NCBI GenBank assembly: GCA_936440205.1
Contig: OW387149.1
Location: 8,514,114 to 8,578,113, forward strand
From: Lepidonotus clava
Taxonomy: Eukaryota > Annelida > Polychaeta > Phyllodocida > Polynoidae
DNA: 64,000 nucleotides
Direction of reading: 5' to 3'
Part shown: positions 35,327 through 44,816 of the stretch, in pieces
How the letters are laid out: every line of letters begins with the position of its first letter
Numbering within the stretch: the first letter of the stretch is position 1
Made by a program: the position numbers and the translations under genes
The notes under the pieces: generated by a model
Databases searched by the model: none
What the model saw: only the letters and a program-made list of their open reading frames with translations
What the model was told of the DNA's origin: nothing

Positions 35327-37873
35327 TCACCCTTCTTCTTGGCGCCGGATCGGCAGCAACAGTCTCTCCTCCCTAGCGGGGAGCTCGAGAAGCTGATCCA
35401 CCATTCCGCTCTGTTTTTCCGCCTCTCTTGTCGCCTTCAACAAGTCATCCAGTTGATCCTCGTTTTTGTACATCACTAGGGTCTGAGCCAATTGGACGGT
35501 CCGGTTGTGTTCGTTAACTAGCCGGTCGACCCCCGGGAACTCCCTGGTCAACGGCCCCAGTGCCGCCGTCGGGAACTGCGCCATCGCTTCTTCAAATGTC
35601 TCTGGCTTGCGGCCCGTTTCTAGTGCCATCAGGAACGCCATAGACGCCGAAGCCATTGCTCTTGTCTTGGCCGTCATTCCTCGCACCTCCCTCGGGGGCC
35701 ACATCAGTTGCACCCGAATGGCCTTTTCCGCGTCCCAGTCTCGTACCGCTCGCGCCGTCACCGGAAAGTGTCCCTGTAAGACTTGGTGAATGGCCTGTGT
35801 CCGTAATAACTTGAGTCTCGGTGTTTCCCTAGATGGTCCTGCCATCGGTATCTCCGTTCCTATAGACCCGAACACTGAATCCGCTCCCGACTCGTCCAAT
35901 TCTTGTTTCTCCGGCTCGTATCCTCTGGTCTCGGCCTGCCCCAACTCCATGTCCTCTGAGTCTTCCACCTCCGCGTCCATGGACTGGGCAGCCGGTATTT
36001 GTAATCTGTGTATCACAACCCGCGGTTGTAGCGCCCGCCCGTGTCTATCCTCGTCCTTGAGTGGGGTATCCGGTCCTGGCGGCGATCCCATACGTTCGGG
36101 CGACGGTGGTCCCGGGGTCTCTTCCGATCCTTGCGACCCGAAAAACGAGCTCCCCAAACTGGCTCGAGTCAGGTTGTCAACCGCCGCCCGTGTCTCTGGC
36201 GTGTCTGGTGCTACCGTAATGTCTCTCATTCGTTTCAATCCTGGGGGCGGCACTATCGGCTGCTTACATACCATCTTCTCCAGGGGTGAATCCGCTTTCG
36301 TCGGGGTAGGGGTAGAGAACAGCGGCTGTGTCGAGGCCGTCGACGCCGTGTCCTCCGGCCTGGCCGCATGCCGAACATACTTTACTTTCTCCACTCGCCC
36401 CGACGGTTTGAGTCCCTGCCTTTCTGCCATCTCGCGTAGAAACCTCCCTAGGTACAATGCTTCTCTTTCCACCAGCCGGCCTCCCTGTGCTTCCCGAATG
36501 CTGTCCTCCAGCTCCCGGTCGGATCTCGCCTCGTGGTAACCCCTGAACGATCCCTCCCGGTTCATTGTTCCTTTTAAATACCTGGGGTACCTCGGGTGTC
36601 GTGATTCGTATATCACTGATTTCTTATGAACTGTCATCATAGTAAATTGTGCGTCGCTACAAGGTGGTTCTAGTCCCGTGGTCCGTCTGACTCCTGTCGA
36701 GGTCTCAGGCTGCGATGGTCCCAGCTCTCCCGTGCTGCTAGACTCAGCGATAATCAAAGACCGATCGCTTCGGGCCGACATACTCCTGCCTGACTCCGAC
36801 TGGTCCGAACTCGTTCCCTCCTCCAATTCTCTTGGGACTTTCTTGACCTTTTTCCACTTCTTCTTTCGCGACGGCTCCTCCGCCGGGCATCCCTGTGTCG
36901 GGGGCCTCTTGAAAGCGAGCGGCTCCTCTTCCTCTTTGACTTTCGGTCGTTGGTCGTCGGACGAGCTCACCAATTCCACCACCTCAGCCCCCGGTGGTAT
37001 TCCTGAGCAACCCGGCTTCGGGGTGGGTGTGGATGTCCGTCCTTTTCCTCTGCCTGGGAGTCCTCGTCCTCTCGGTTCCCGTGGTTCTCCCTGGGCGTTT
37101 AACTTCTTAATTCGGCTCTGTACTAACCCTGATATTTGGTCTGGTGTCAGGAGTGGCTTCGGGTTGACCACGGCTCGGCTCGCGCTTCGCGGCGACTCGG
37201 TGTCTTCCTTCCGTACTCCTTTCGCGGCCCTCCGAGGGGAACGACGCGTGGGTGTCGATCGTTCCGCCACCTCGGCCAGGGGTCCCTTCCCTGCTGCTTT
37301 GGCTGCTTGGGCTCCCTCGCCGGCCTCGTCGGCCTCTGATCCTTCTTCGGTTGCTACCTGCTCCAGCTGCTCGGCGTCGCTGTCCTCGGATCCTCTCGAC
37401 GCCCTCGGGTAGTAAGGTATGCGGATATGCCGTCGCGGCCTCTCCGGTGCCTCCTTATCCACCGCCCTCTCAGGGGGTTGAAACCCCTCCGGATGGCGCA
37501 CCGCGTAGTCCCGTTCCATGTTGGCTACCCGGGCCGCCGTTTCATCCCCAGTAGCGAAACTGGTGTACGGCGGTCGTCCTTTCGGGTCCAAGGCGAACGC
37601 CGCAGCATACTCCAGCCTCAGAAGGGGGTCTTGCTTCGGCATCCCCCTCTGCAGGTTCCCTTCGTGTGAGTCCGTCATGTGCTTCCTCCAGTCCTGGTGT
37701 GTCGAATAGGCTCGACTCGAACACACCGGGCACATGTAGTACTGCTTCCGTAATCCATCGTGCTGGCCTTTAATATGCTTGACCAAGTGCTTAAACTCCT
37801 TTCCGTGACAATGTCCTTCCCAGCACTGTCCGCTCATCGTGTCTGTTTTCCGGGCTTTCGGGGCTCGTTCCAA
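35327..37873 (-). CDS. Gypsy ORF3, tandem C2H2 zinc-finger protein
   Basis: 848 codons downstream of pol, in the position where some Gypsy relatives carry env. The N-terminus has two adjacent Cys/His fingers (CWEGHCHGKEFKHLVKHIKG… and YMCPVCSSRAYSTHQDWRKH). A long acidic, proline- and serine-rich, probably disordered middle part follows, with a charged C-terminal region of about 150 residues. No signal peptide, fusion peptide or membrane anchor, so it is not an envelope protein. Product unknown; nucleic-acid binding is the natural inference from the fingers. The frame is open throughout. Confidence 0.75.
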   Translation of the reverse strand: MERAPKARKTDTMSGQCWEGHCHGKEFKHLVKHIKGQHDGLRKQYYMCPVCSSRAYSTHQDWRKHMTDSHEGNLQRGMPKQDPLLRLEYAAAFALDPKGRPPYTSFATGDETAARVANMERDYAVRHPEGFQPPERAVDKEAPERPRRHIRIPYYPRASRGSEDSDAEQLEQVATEEGSEADEAGEGAQAAKAAGKGPLAEVAERSTPTRRSPRRAAKGVRKEDTESPRSASRAVVNPKPLLTPDQISGLVQSRIKKLNAQGEPREPRGRGLPGRGKGRTSTPTPKPGCSGIPPGAEVVELVSSSDDQRPKVKEEEEPLAFKRPPTQGCPAEEPSRKKKWKKVKKVPRELEEGTSSDQSESGRSMSARSDRSLIIAESSSTGELGPSQPETSTGVRRTTGLEPPCSDAQFTMMTVHKKSVIYESRHPRYPRYLKGTMNREGSFRGYHEARSDRELEDSIREAQGGRLVEREALYLGRFLREMAERQGLKPSGRVEKVKYVRHAARPEDTASTASTQPLFSTPTPTKADSPLEKMVCKQPIVPPPGLKRMRDITVAPDTPETRAAVDNLTRASLGSSFFGSQGSEETPGPPSPERMGSPPGPDTPLKDEDRHGRALQPRVVIHRLQIPAAQSMDAEVEDSEDMELGQAETRGYEPEKQELDESGADSVFGSIGTEIPMAGPSRETPRLKLLRTQAIHQVLQGHFPVTARAVRDWDAEKAIRVQLMWPPREVRGMTAKTRAMASASMAFLMALETGRKPETFEEAMAQFPTAALGPLTREFPGVDRLVNEHNRTVQLAQTLVMYKNEDQLDDLLKATREAEKQSGMVDQLLELPAREERLLLPIRRQEEG

Positions 37874-39989
37874 TCCTGAAGCTCGTCCCGTCAGCCGTTT
37901 CCGTTTTTGTCTCGTGGTGATGCTGCTCGTCTCGCTTCTCTGCTTTTCCTCTTGTTTTCTTCTCCTTAGCTCAGTCTGCTCGTCTGCGATTCGATGAATC
38001 CTGATCGGCTGACCAGAATGACCTGCTCCGGCGAGCGCTCTGCCTTTTATAGCCGCCGCAGGCGGAAGTGGGCGTGGCCTGCACTAGCGACCCCTAGCGT
38101 CAGACTCACCATCCACTTCTACGGTGGCGCCCCCTACTATTTTCCGGTCTCCGGGGCCCGCCGCTGGTCACCGCCTCGCCTGCTTTTTACCTCGCGGCCC
38201 TTCGCCCGTCCAAGCGTTTTTTCCTAGGCCTTTTATTGCCCCACCGGACGCCCTCGGTCCTTTTCATCCTCCGTCGCCTTCTCTTGCCTTTTTCATCTCG
38301 GCCCTCACAGTGCTTCCGCACACTTCCCGGAGAACACAGGGGCTCGGCGCTATTATCTCCTCGCCGCCGCCCCGTTCTCTTTGTCCTCTTTTACTCCTTT
38401 TACGACCTACTTTAAAGCCCGTCCTCGTTTCAGGCCTCGCCTTTTACAACCGTCCGTTCGTTCCTCCGGCGTTCCCGAGAGTGCCGCATCTACTCTCCTC
38501 CGGTCTCCTGGACGCTGTAAAGCGGTATTACCAAGTCGGCATTACTTCAGAAGTCTTCACCAGCTTGCCACCGGGTCTGTCTTCTGTTGTAATCCAACTA
38601 TCTTTTCCACGCTGTGGTTCCTCCGAACTGACCGGAAAGCGGCTCCGTGGGACTACTTTAGACATTCGGGCCGTCGTGGCTCCCGAACGCCGTTTTTCGT
38701 TCCAACCCCGCATTTCCCACCTATATTACATCCGCAAGAGAACCAATCTTCAGCTAGGTAGCAAATCTCTACAGCCTAATGACCTGCACTCCTACTGTAG
38801 TGGTCCAAGGCGAACGCCGCAGCATACTCCAGCCTCAGAAGGGGGTCTTGCTTCGGCATCCCCCTCTGCAGGTTCCCTTCGTGTGAGTCCGTCATGTGCT
38901 TCCTCCAGTCCTGGTGTGTCGAATAGGCTCGACTCGAACACACCGGGCACATGTAGTACTGCTTCCGTAATCCATCGTGCTGGCCTTTAATATGCTTGAC
39001 CAAGTGCTTAAACTCCTTTCCGTGACAATGTCCTTCCCAGCACTGTCCGCTCATCGTGTCTGTTTTCCGGGCTTTCGGGGCTCGTTCCAATCCTGAAGCT
39101 CGTCCCGTCAGCCGTTTCCGTTTTTGTCTCGTGGTGATGCTGCTCGTCTCGCTTCTCTGCTTTTCCTCTTGTTTTCTTCTCCTTAGCTCAGTCTGCTCGT
39201 CTGCGATTCGATGAATCCTGATCGGCTGACCAGAATGACCTGCTCCGGCGAGCGCTCTGCCTTTTATAGCCGCCGCAGGCGGAAGTGGGCGTGGCCTGCA
39301 CTAGCGACCCCTAGCGTCAGACTCACCATCCACTTCTACGGTGGCGCCCCCTACTATTTTCCGGTCTCCGGGGCCCGCCGCTGGTCACCGCCTCGCCTGC
39401 GTTTTTTCCTAGGCCTTTTATTGCCCCACCGGACGCCCTCGGTCCTTTTCATCCTCCGTCGCCTTCTCTTGCCTTTTTCATCTCGGCCCTCACAGTGCTT
39501 CCGCACACTTCCCGGAGAACACAGGGGCTCGGCGCTATTATCTCCTCGCCGCCGCCCCGTTCTCTTTGTCCTCTTTTACTCCTTTTACGACCTACTTTAA
39601 AGCCCGTCCTCGTTTCAGGCCTCGCCTTTTACAACCGTCCGTTCGTTCCTCCGGCGTTCCCGAGAGTGCCGCATCTACTCTCCTCCGGTCTCCTGGACGC
39701 TGTAAAGCGGTATTACCAAGTCGGCATTACTTCAGAAGTCTTCACCAGCTTGCCACCGGGTCTGTCTTCTGTTGTAATCCAACTATCTTTTCCACGCTGT
39801 GGTTCCTCCGAACTGACCGGAAAGCGGCTCCGTGGGACTACTTTAGACATTCGGGCCGTCGTGGCTCCCGAACGCCGTTTTTCGTTCCAACCCCGCATTT
39901 CCCACCTATATTACATCCGCAAGAGAACCAATCTTCAGCTAGGTAGCAAATCTCTACAGCCTAACGACCTGCACTCCTACTGTAGTGGT
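37588..39989 (-). repeat. 1.2-kb tandem duplication inside the Gypsy element
   Basis: 37588-38803 and 38804-39989 are near-identical direct repeats. Each holds the start of ORF3, its leader, a TATA promoter-like block and upstream GC-rich DNA, so the element has two copies of the ORF3 promoter module, only one of which leads into the full ORF3. Confidence 0.9.
38044..38085 (-). promoter_or_regulatory. putative internal promoter of ORF3
   Basis: In element sense: CCACGCCCAC (GC-box-like), ACTTCCG (ETS-like), then CTATAAAAG (38052 down to 38044), about 170 nt before the ORF3 start at 37873. An identical block is at 39261-39302 in the other copy of the duplication. Promoter activity is inferred. 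Confidence 0.55.
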
Positions 39990-40178
39990 CAACGCACCGC
40001 CCCGACTCAATGGCCCCAGGTTGATCAGTCTTTTTTGGCCAAAGCCTTTTTGTGTAGCGCCGATTTGGTCGTTCCCTTGGTCCTCTTCCACCTGCGGAAT
40101 CGAGACACGAAAACGACTTCATCACAAAAAGGGGTGCCCCGTTTCCTTACGTGCCCTAGCGCGCCCCACCCCAAGCAT

Positions 40179-43100
40179 TTACTGTGCAGCCTCGTATCCT
40201 TGCTGGTCAGCTACCATCCAGGCTGGCGCAGCGTGTCCTCGGTAGGGTTCCAGGCGGTCCACATGGACCACCCCCCCCGGTTTCCCTCGTTTCTTCCGTA
40301 CTACCACCCGTCCTCGGTCAAGCACCTTGACGATCAGTGCAGGGCCCATCCATGGAAATCGCAACTTCGTTCCTTTGTCCCTATCCACTACCGTATCGTG
40401 CACCCAGACCAGTTCTCCGGCGTGGTATTCCCGCTGAGTCACCTTCCCATCATACTCGTGTTTCTGATGGATGGCGGCTCGTTTCAGCCCCGTCCGGGCC
40501 TCCCGATAGGCCGCGACTAGCCCTTCCTCCAGGCTTTCCACATAGTCGCCTACCCGTCGGGGTTCCTCCTCTGGTCCTAGAGGTCTCCCATAAATCGCCT
40601 GTCGCGGCATCATGGTCTGTCGGCCCAGCATCATCATATTCGGTGTCACTCCCGTGCTGGCTTGCGGCGTTGCTCTATAACTCATCATCACGAGCGGGAC
40701 CATCTCGTCCCATTCCCGGCCCGTCGCTCGGCAGCTGGCTTTCAAACAACACCCCAAAGTACGGAAACTTCGTTCTATGTACCCGTCACTCCTGAGGTGG
40801 TACGGCGTCGTTCTTGTTTTGTGTATCCCGAATAGTGCACAGACCTGAGCCACCACCTCGGATTCGAAATTCGTGCCTTGATCCGAGTGTAGTTCCCGAA
40901 ACGCGCCGTACCGTGCTACTACTTCTTCAACCAGTTTGTTCGCCACTGTCGTTGCCTTTTGATCCGGGATCGGGAAACACTCCAACCATTTGGTGAAATA
41001 GCATCCCACCATCAGGCAATACTTATTTCCTCGTTTGGTGACTGGGTACGGGCCCGAAACATCCATGGCCAGCCGTTCCATCGGCTCCCCCACTATGTAC
41101 TGATGTAGCGGCTCCCGTCTTCCTCTTCCCTTTTTCAGCAACGCGCAATCACATTCTCGACATTCCTTCCGCACGTCTTCCCGGAGTCCCGGCCAGTAAA
41201 ACCCTTGTTCCAACAGGGCCGTCGTCCTGGCGACTCCTAAATGCGCTCCTGCCGCGCCTCCATGGTATTCCCTTACCAACTTGGCCCGTTCCCCTCGGGG
41301 AACGACCAACTGGTTCCTCCAACCATGCCCTTCTAGTTCCCAGTACTTCCGATGCAGCAAGCCATCCCTGAGGCTTAATCGTTCCCATTGCCTCCATAGG
41401 ATCTTTGTTTCCCGGGATTCCGGAGATATGGCCTCCCAACCTGGCCGGTCCGCATCTTTTTCCATCCGTGCGACAATCGGCCCTATATCTCGATCCCTCC
41501 TCTGCGCTGCTCTCATCTCCTGCGGGGACCATCCGGGCTCGTACCCCCGGGCCCGCGTCACTACTCTCACTTTTTCGGTATTCTCGTGCTCCTCTCCACA
41601 TTGTTTGCACGGATACCGGGACAACGCGTCAGCGTTCCCATGCTTCCTGCCCGGTCGGTGTTGGAACGACACATCATGCGAGTCGATAATCTCAATCCAC
41701 CGAGCAGCCTGCCCCATCGGTTCCTTACTTCTCTGCAGCCAACTGACCGCGCTATTATCCGTCCGGACTATCACGCGTTGACCATAGATGTAGCACCGAA
41801 AATGCTTCAAAGCTCGCACCACCACCAACAGTTCTTTCCGCGTGGTGCAATACTTTCGTTCGTTTGACTCCAGGGTTTTGCTCGTGTAAGCTATCACCCG
41901 TTCCTCCCCTCTCTGCTCCTGTGATAGCACGGCTCCCGTTCCCACGTCACTGGCGTCTGTGTCAAGCCACCATTGTCCATCTTCCTCCGGGAATCCCAAC
42001 ACCGGGGCCTCCGTTAGCGCCTTCTTCATCGCATCAAATGCCTCTTGTCGTCTCGCGCTCCACACGAATGGTTCCTCCTTCGTTGCCAATTCATACAAGG
42101 GGGCAGCCAACTCCGTGAAGCCGTTTATATGCCTTCTGTAGTACGAACATAATCCCACGAAGGCTCGTACCTCGTGGAGATCCCGCGGGACCGGCCACTC
42201 GGTTACTTGCCGACACTTTTCGGGGTCGGGTTCGATCCCGTTGAATGAGACAACGTGCCCCAAGAACGGAATCTTCTTCTGGAACAGCTTACATTTTCGC
42301 GCCTTTAACTTCAGTCCTGCAGCGTTCAATCGGTCCAGAACCCGTACCAATCTTTCCAGAGTCACTTTAAACGTTGGTCCAAAGACCAGTATGTCATCCA
42401 AGTATACCAGACACTCCTCCCACACGATTCCTCTGAGGATTCTTTCCATCAGTCTCTCGAAGGTGGCTGGGGCGTTCACTAGCCCGAATGGCATCACTTT
42501 AAACTCATACAATCCTCCTTGAGTCACGAAGGCCGTCTTTTCTTGGTCCTCCGGTGCCATCTCCACCTGCCAATATCCGCTTGCGAGATCCAGACTGCAG
42601 AAGAATAGGCTTCCTCCCAAAGTGTTGAGGCTGTCCTCTATCCGCGGGAGCGGATAGGCGTCCACTTTCGTAGCCTGGTTCAGTTTTCGGTAGTCAATAC
42701 AGAACCTCGTTCCTCCGTCCTTCTTTTTGACTAGAACGGTCGGGCTACTCCACGCACTCCCGCTCTCCTGGATAATCCCTAGATTTAACATATCCTCCAC
42801 CAGTGCTCGTTCTTCCTCTCTCCTGGTGGCCGGATACCGTCTGACCCTCTGCTTGATCGGCATCTGATCCCCCGTTTTAATTCGATGTTGTACTAGATCT
42901 GTACGTCCTAACTCATGTTTCGAGGTCGCAAACATTTGTTCCCGGGCCATGATGGCTTTCTCCAGCTCTTCGCCCTCCTTCGTGGTCAGGTCTTTCTTAG
43001 CCTCCCCTATCATTTCAACGAGCGCTCCAGGGGGTTCTTTTGCTTCACTTCCTATTCCTCGTACCTCTTGTACGAAGGTGGCTTCTCCGAGTGCTCCGCC

Positions 43101-43871
43101 GGTTTCCAATTTCGCGCTCTCGGTCCCTCGGTTGGCCACCCAAACTTCATTTTCTTCTCCCAATGTCACCGTTCCTGGGATCACCTCCAGTCCCATAGGT
43201 AATCCAGCGCCGGTGATGACAGCCAGCTGTCCACTCCGTCCTATGTCTATTCTCGCTACTACTGTTACTCGGGTCACTTGGAGTGGGGGTATTTCCGTCG
43301 TTTTCTCGATTCGCACGACCTGTCCTCCGACGGTAACTGCCCGAATCCCATCCGTTCTTTGTTCTACTCCCGGGATTCGTTCCCCCTCTCCCTCCCCCTC
43401 GGCGGGCAGGAAGATGGCACTCGCGTGGGGCTTAACTGTCAGCCGGTATTTCACCGCGAAGTCGTTTCCCAGGATCCCTTCATCTCTACCGATATCTGCC
43501 ACAATGAACGTCCACTTCAACACGCGTGTTCCCAATTTTACTGGCAAGTTTGTGCATCCGTAGCACCGCAACGGACTACCATCCACCGAGCAGAGACGTC
43601 CTTCATATCCATCCAGTTCTTCCCATTTTCGTCCCCACTCTCTCCAGAGGCGTTCCGACAGCAGACTGATCATAGATCCGGTATCAACCAAAAAACGGAC
43701 GACACTCTCTCCCACCGTCCCGGCCACATAAAGTCCACATTCTCCCATGCCTACTACTTCTCTCGCCGCGCCCGAAGGGGGCCCCGCGCTTACTGCGACG
43801 GCGACTGTCCGTTTCCCTGACGCTGAGAACACTCTCTTGCGAAATGGCCCTTCTGGTGACATTGATGACAC
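40179..43871 (-). CDS. Gypsy pol polyprotein
   Basis: 1230 codons, open throughout. Domain order: aspartic protease (VDTGSM) near residue 65, reverse transcriptase with YLDD around the first third, RNase H, then integrase with an HHCC zinc domain and a DDE core (MDVSGPY, HSDQG, then the glutamate block). This order is Ty3/Gypsy (Metaviridae). It overlaps the end of gag by about 80 nt in the -1 frame, so expression by -1 ribosomal frameshifting, common in the family, is likely. Confidence 0.95.
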   Translation of the reverse strand: MSSMSPEGPFRKRVFSASGKRTVAVAVSAGPPSGAAREVVGMGECGLYVAGTVGESVVRFLVDTGSMISLLSERLWREWGRKWEELDGYEGRLCSVDGSPLRCYGCTNLPVKLGTRVLKWTFIVADIGRDEGILGNDFAVKYRLTVKPHASAIFLPAEGEGEGERIPGVEQRTDGIRAVTVGGQVVRIEKTTEIPPLQVTRVTVVARIDIGRSGQLAVITGAGLPMGLEVIPGTVTLGEENEVWVANRGTESAKLETGGALGEATFVQEVRGIGSEAKEPPGALVEMIGEAKKDLTTKEGEELEKAIMAREQMFATSKHELGRTDLVQHRIKTGDQMPIKQRVRRYPATRREEERALVEDMLNLGIIQESGSAWSSPTVLVKKKDGGTRFCIDYRKLNQATKVDAYPLPRIEDSLNTLGGSLFFCSLDLASGYWQVEMAPEDQEKTAFVTQGGLYEFKVMPFGLVNAPATFERLMERILRGIVWEECLVYLDDILVFGPTFKVTLERLVRVLDRLNAAGLKLKARKCKLFQKKIPFLGHVVSFNGIEPDPEKCRQVTEWPVPRDLHEVRAFVGLCSYYRRHINGFTELAAPLYELATKEEPFVWSARRQEAFDAMKKALTEAPVLGFPEEDGQWWLDTDASDVGTGAVLSQEQRGEERVIAYTSKTLESNERKYCTTRKELLVVVRALKHFRCYIYGQRVIVRTDNSAVSWLQRSKEPMGQAARWIEIIDSHDVSFQHRPGRKHGNADALSRYPCKQCGEEHENTEKVRVVTRARGYEPGWSPQEMRAAQRRDRDIGPIVARMEKDADRPGWEAISPESRETKILWRQWERLSLRDGLLHRKYWELEGHGWRNQLVVPRGERAKLVREYHGGAAGAHLGVARTTALLEQGFYWPGLREDVRKECRECDCALLKKGRGRREPLHQYIVGEPMERLAMDVSGPYPVTKRGNKYCLMVGCYFTKWLECFPIPDQKATTVANKLVEEVVARYGAFRELHSDQGTNFESEVVAQVCALFGIHKTRTTPYHLRSDGYIERSFRTLGCCLKASCRATGREWDEMVPLVMMSYRATPQASTGVTPNMMMLGRQTMMPRQAIYGRPLGPEEEPRRVGDYVESLEEGLVAAYREARTGLKRAAIHQKHEYDGKVTQREYHAGELVWVHDTVVDRDKGTKLRFPWMGPALIVKVLDRGRVVVRKKRGKPGGVVHVDRLEPYRGHAAPAWMVADQQGYEAAQ

Positions 43872-44764
43872 TCTAAATCTTCTTTTCGCTTCTTAAACGC
43901 CTCCCTCCGGGCCGTTGCTTGTCTTCTAGCTTCCCGTTCTTCTGCCAATTCTTTCATCATCTCCTCCAACTTACCGTTCAAGGCCATGATCTGTGTATTG
44001 GCGTCCTCCTCGGGCTTCACTGCCCGCAGGAGGCGGCGTGAGTATCGTTCCTGTATTTCTACCACCTCTACCGCCTCCTCTAGTGTCTTGCATCCTTTCT
44101 CTGCACACTTCAGCTGAAGGTCTTCCCCAACTGCAGCCTGGAACGCATGTAATGCTGCTTTTTCCTGGCTAGCGTAGTCGTTGGAGAAGTAGGCTCTCGA
44201 TGCCAGTCGCCGGGCATTATCAGCCAACTCCTTCGCTGTCTGGTTCTTTACACGTTTCAAGCCCGCCAACTCTTGCAGAGCATTACACGTGTCCTTCTCC
44301 TGACCGAACCTCCGGCGCAACGCATCCACCCTCGCTGAGTAACGGAGTCGTTCCCTGTCCGGGAGTCCGACAAAGTACATTCGTGCCGTTCCCGTCAGCG
44401 AGAGAAAAAGCATCGCCGCTTTTTCCTCGGCCGTCCAGCGTCCCAATGTTGCGTACTCCTCAAACTGGTTGATCCATCCCTCGAAATCCGGTTTACCGTC
44501 ATACTTCTCTGGTCGTAAACTGAACTTCTTCAAACTCGCTCCTTCCTGACCGGTCTGTTGTTGTTGAGCCCGCACATTCTGCTCATCCGTCGGGGTGGAC
44601 GTTCCCATAAAATTAAACTGCCTACCCATGATGGTCGTGTCCTCCCCTTTGGTCTCGGTTTTCGCACCTCCTTTCTCCTCCCCACCTTCCTTGAAAGCGA
44701 CGTCAGAATCCATCTGCTCGAAGACTGCCGCAGTCGCCATGAGTATCCAATACCGATGAAACAC
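43790..44764 (-). CDS. Gypsy gag
   Basis: 324 codons. The central part is a retrotransposon gag capsid-like region (FEGWINQFEEYATLG… type, including the stretch leading to QELAGLKR), then a coiled-coil segment, and a single CCHC zinc knuckle (CHQCHQKGHFAREC) near the C-terminus. Starts 53 nt inside the 5' LTR boundary; a second in-frame ATG lies eight codons on. It precedes pol on the same strand. Confidence 0.9.
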   Translation of the reverse strand: MFHRYWILMATAAVFEQMDSDVAFKEGGEEKGGAKTETKGEDTTIMGRQFNFMGTSTPTDEQNVRAQQQQTGQEGASLKKFSLRPEKYDGKPDFEGWINQFEEYATLGRWTAEEKAAMLFLSLTGTARMYFVGLPDRERLRYSARVDALRRRFGQEKDTCNALQELAGLKRVKNQTAKELADNARRLASRAYFSNDYASQEKAALHAFQAAVGEDLQLKCAEKGCKTLEEAVEVVEIQERYSRRLLRAVKPEEDANTQIMALNGKLEEMMKELAEEREARRQATARREAFKKRKEDLECHQCHQKGHFARECSQRQGNGQSPSQ

Positions 44765-44800
44765 CCAAGATCCACAAGTCCGTATGTGCCTATTTCAGCA

Positions 44801-44815
44801 CCACCGCTGCCACCA
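44801..44815 (-). promoter_or_regulatory. primer-binding site, tRNA-Leu type
   Basis: In element sense, one base after the 5' LTR, TGGTGGCAGCGGTGG. This is complementary to the 3' end (…CCACCGCTGCCACCA) of a typical animal tRNA-Leu (AAG), over about 15 nt. Confidence 0.75.
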
Positions 44816-44816
44816 G

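Noticed and set aside
35327-37873. Gypsy ORF3 as an envelope gene
   Set aside because: No signal peptide, membrane anchor or fusion-type features; it starts with zinc fingers.
35790-40520. Several plus-strand frames of 100-340 codons across the Gypsy element
   Set aside because: Shadows of GC-rich minus-strand ORFs or of the duplicated non-coding module; no recognisable domains.
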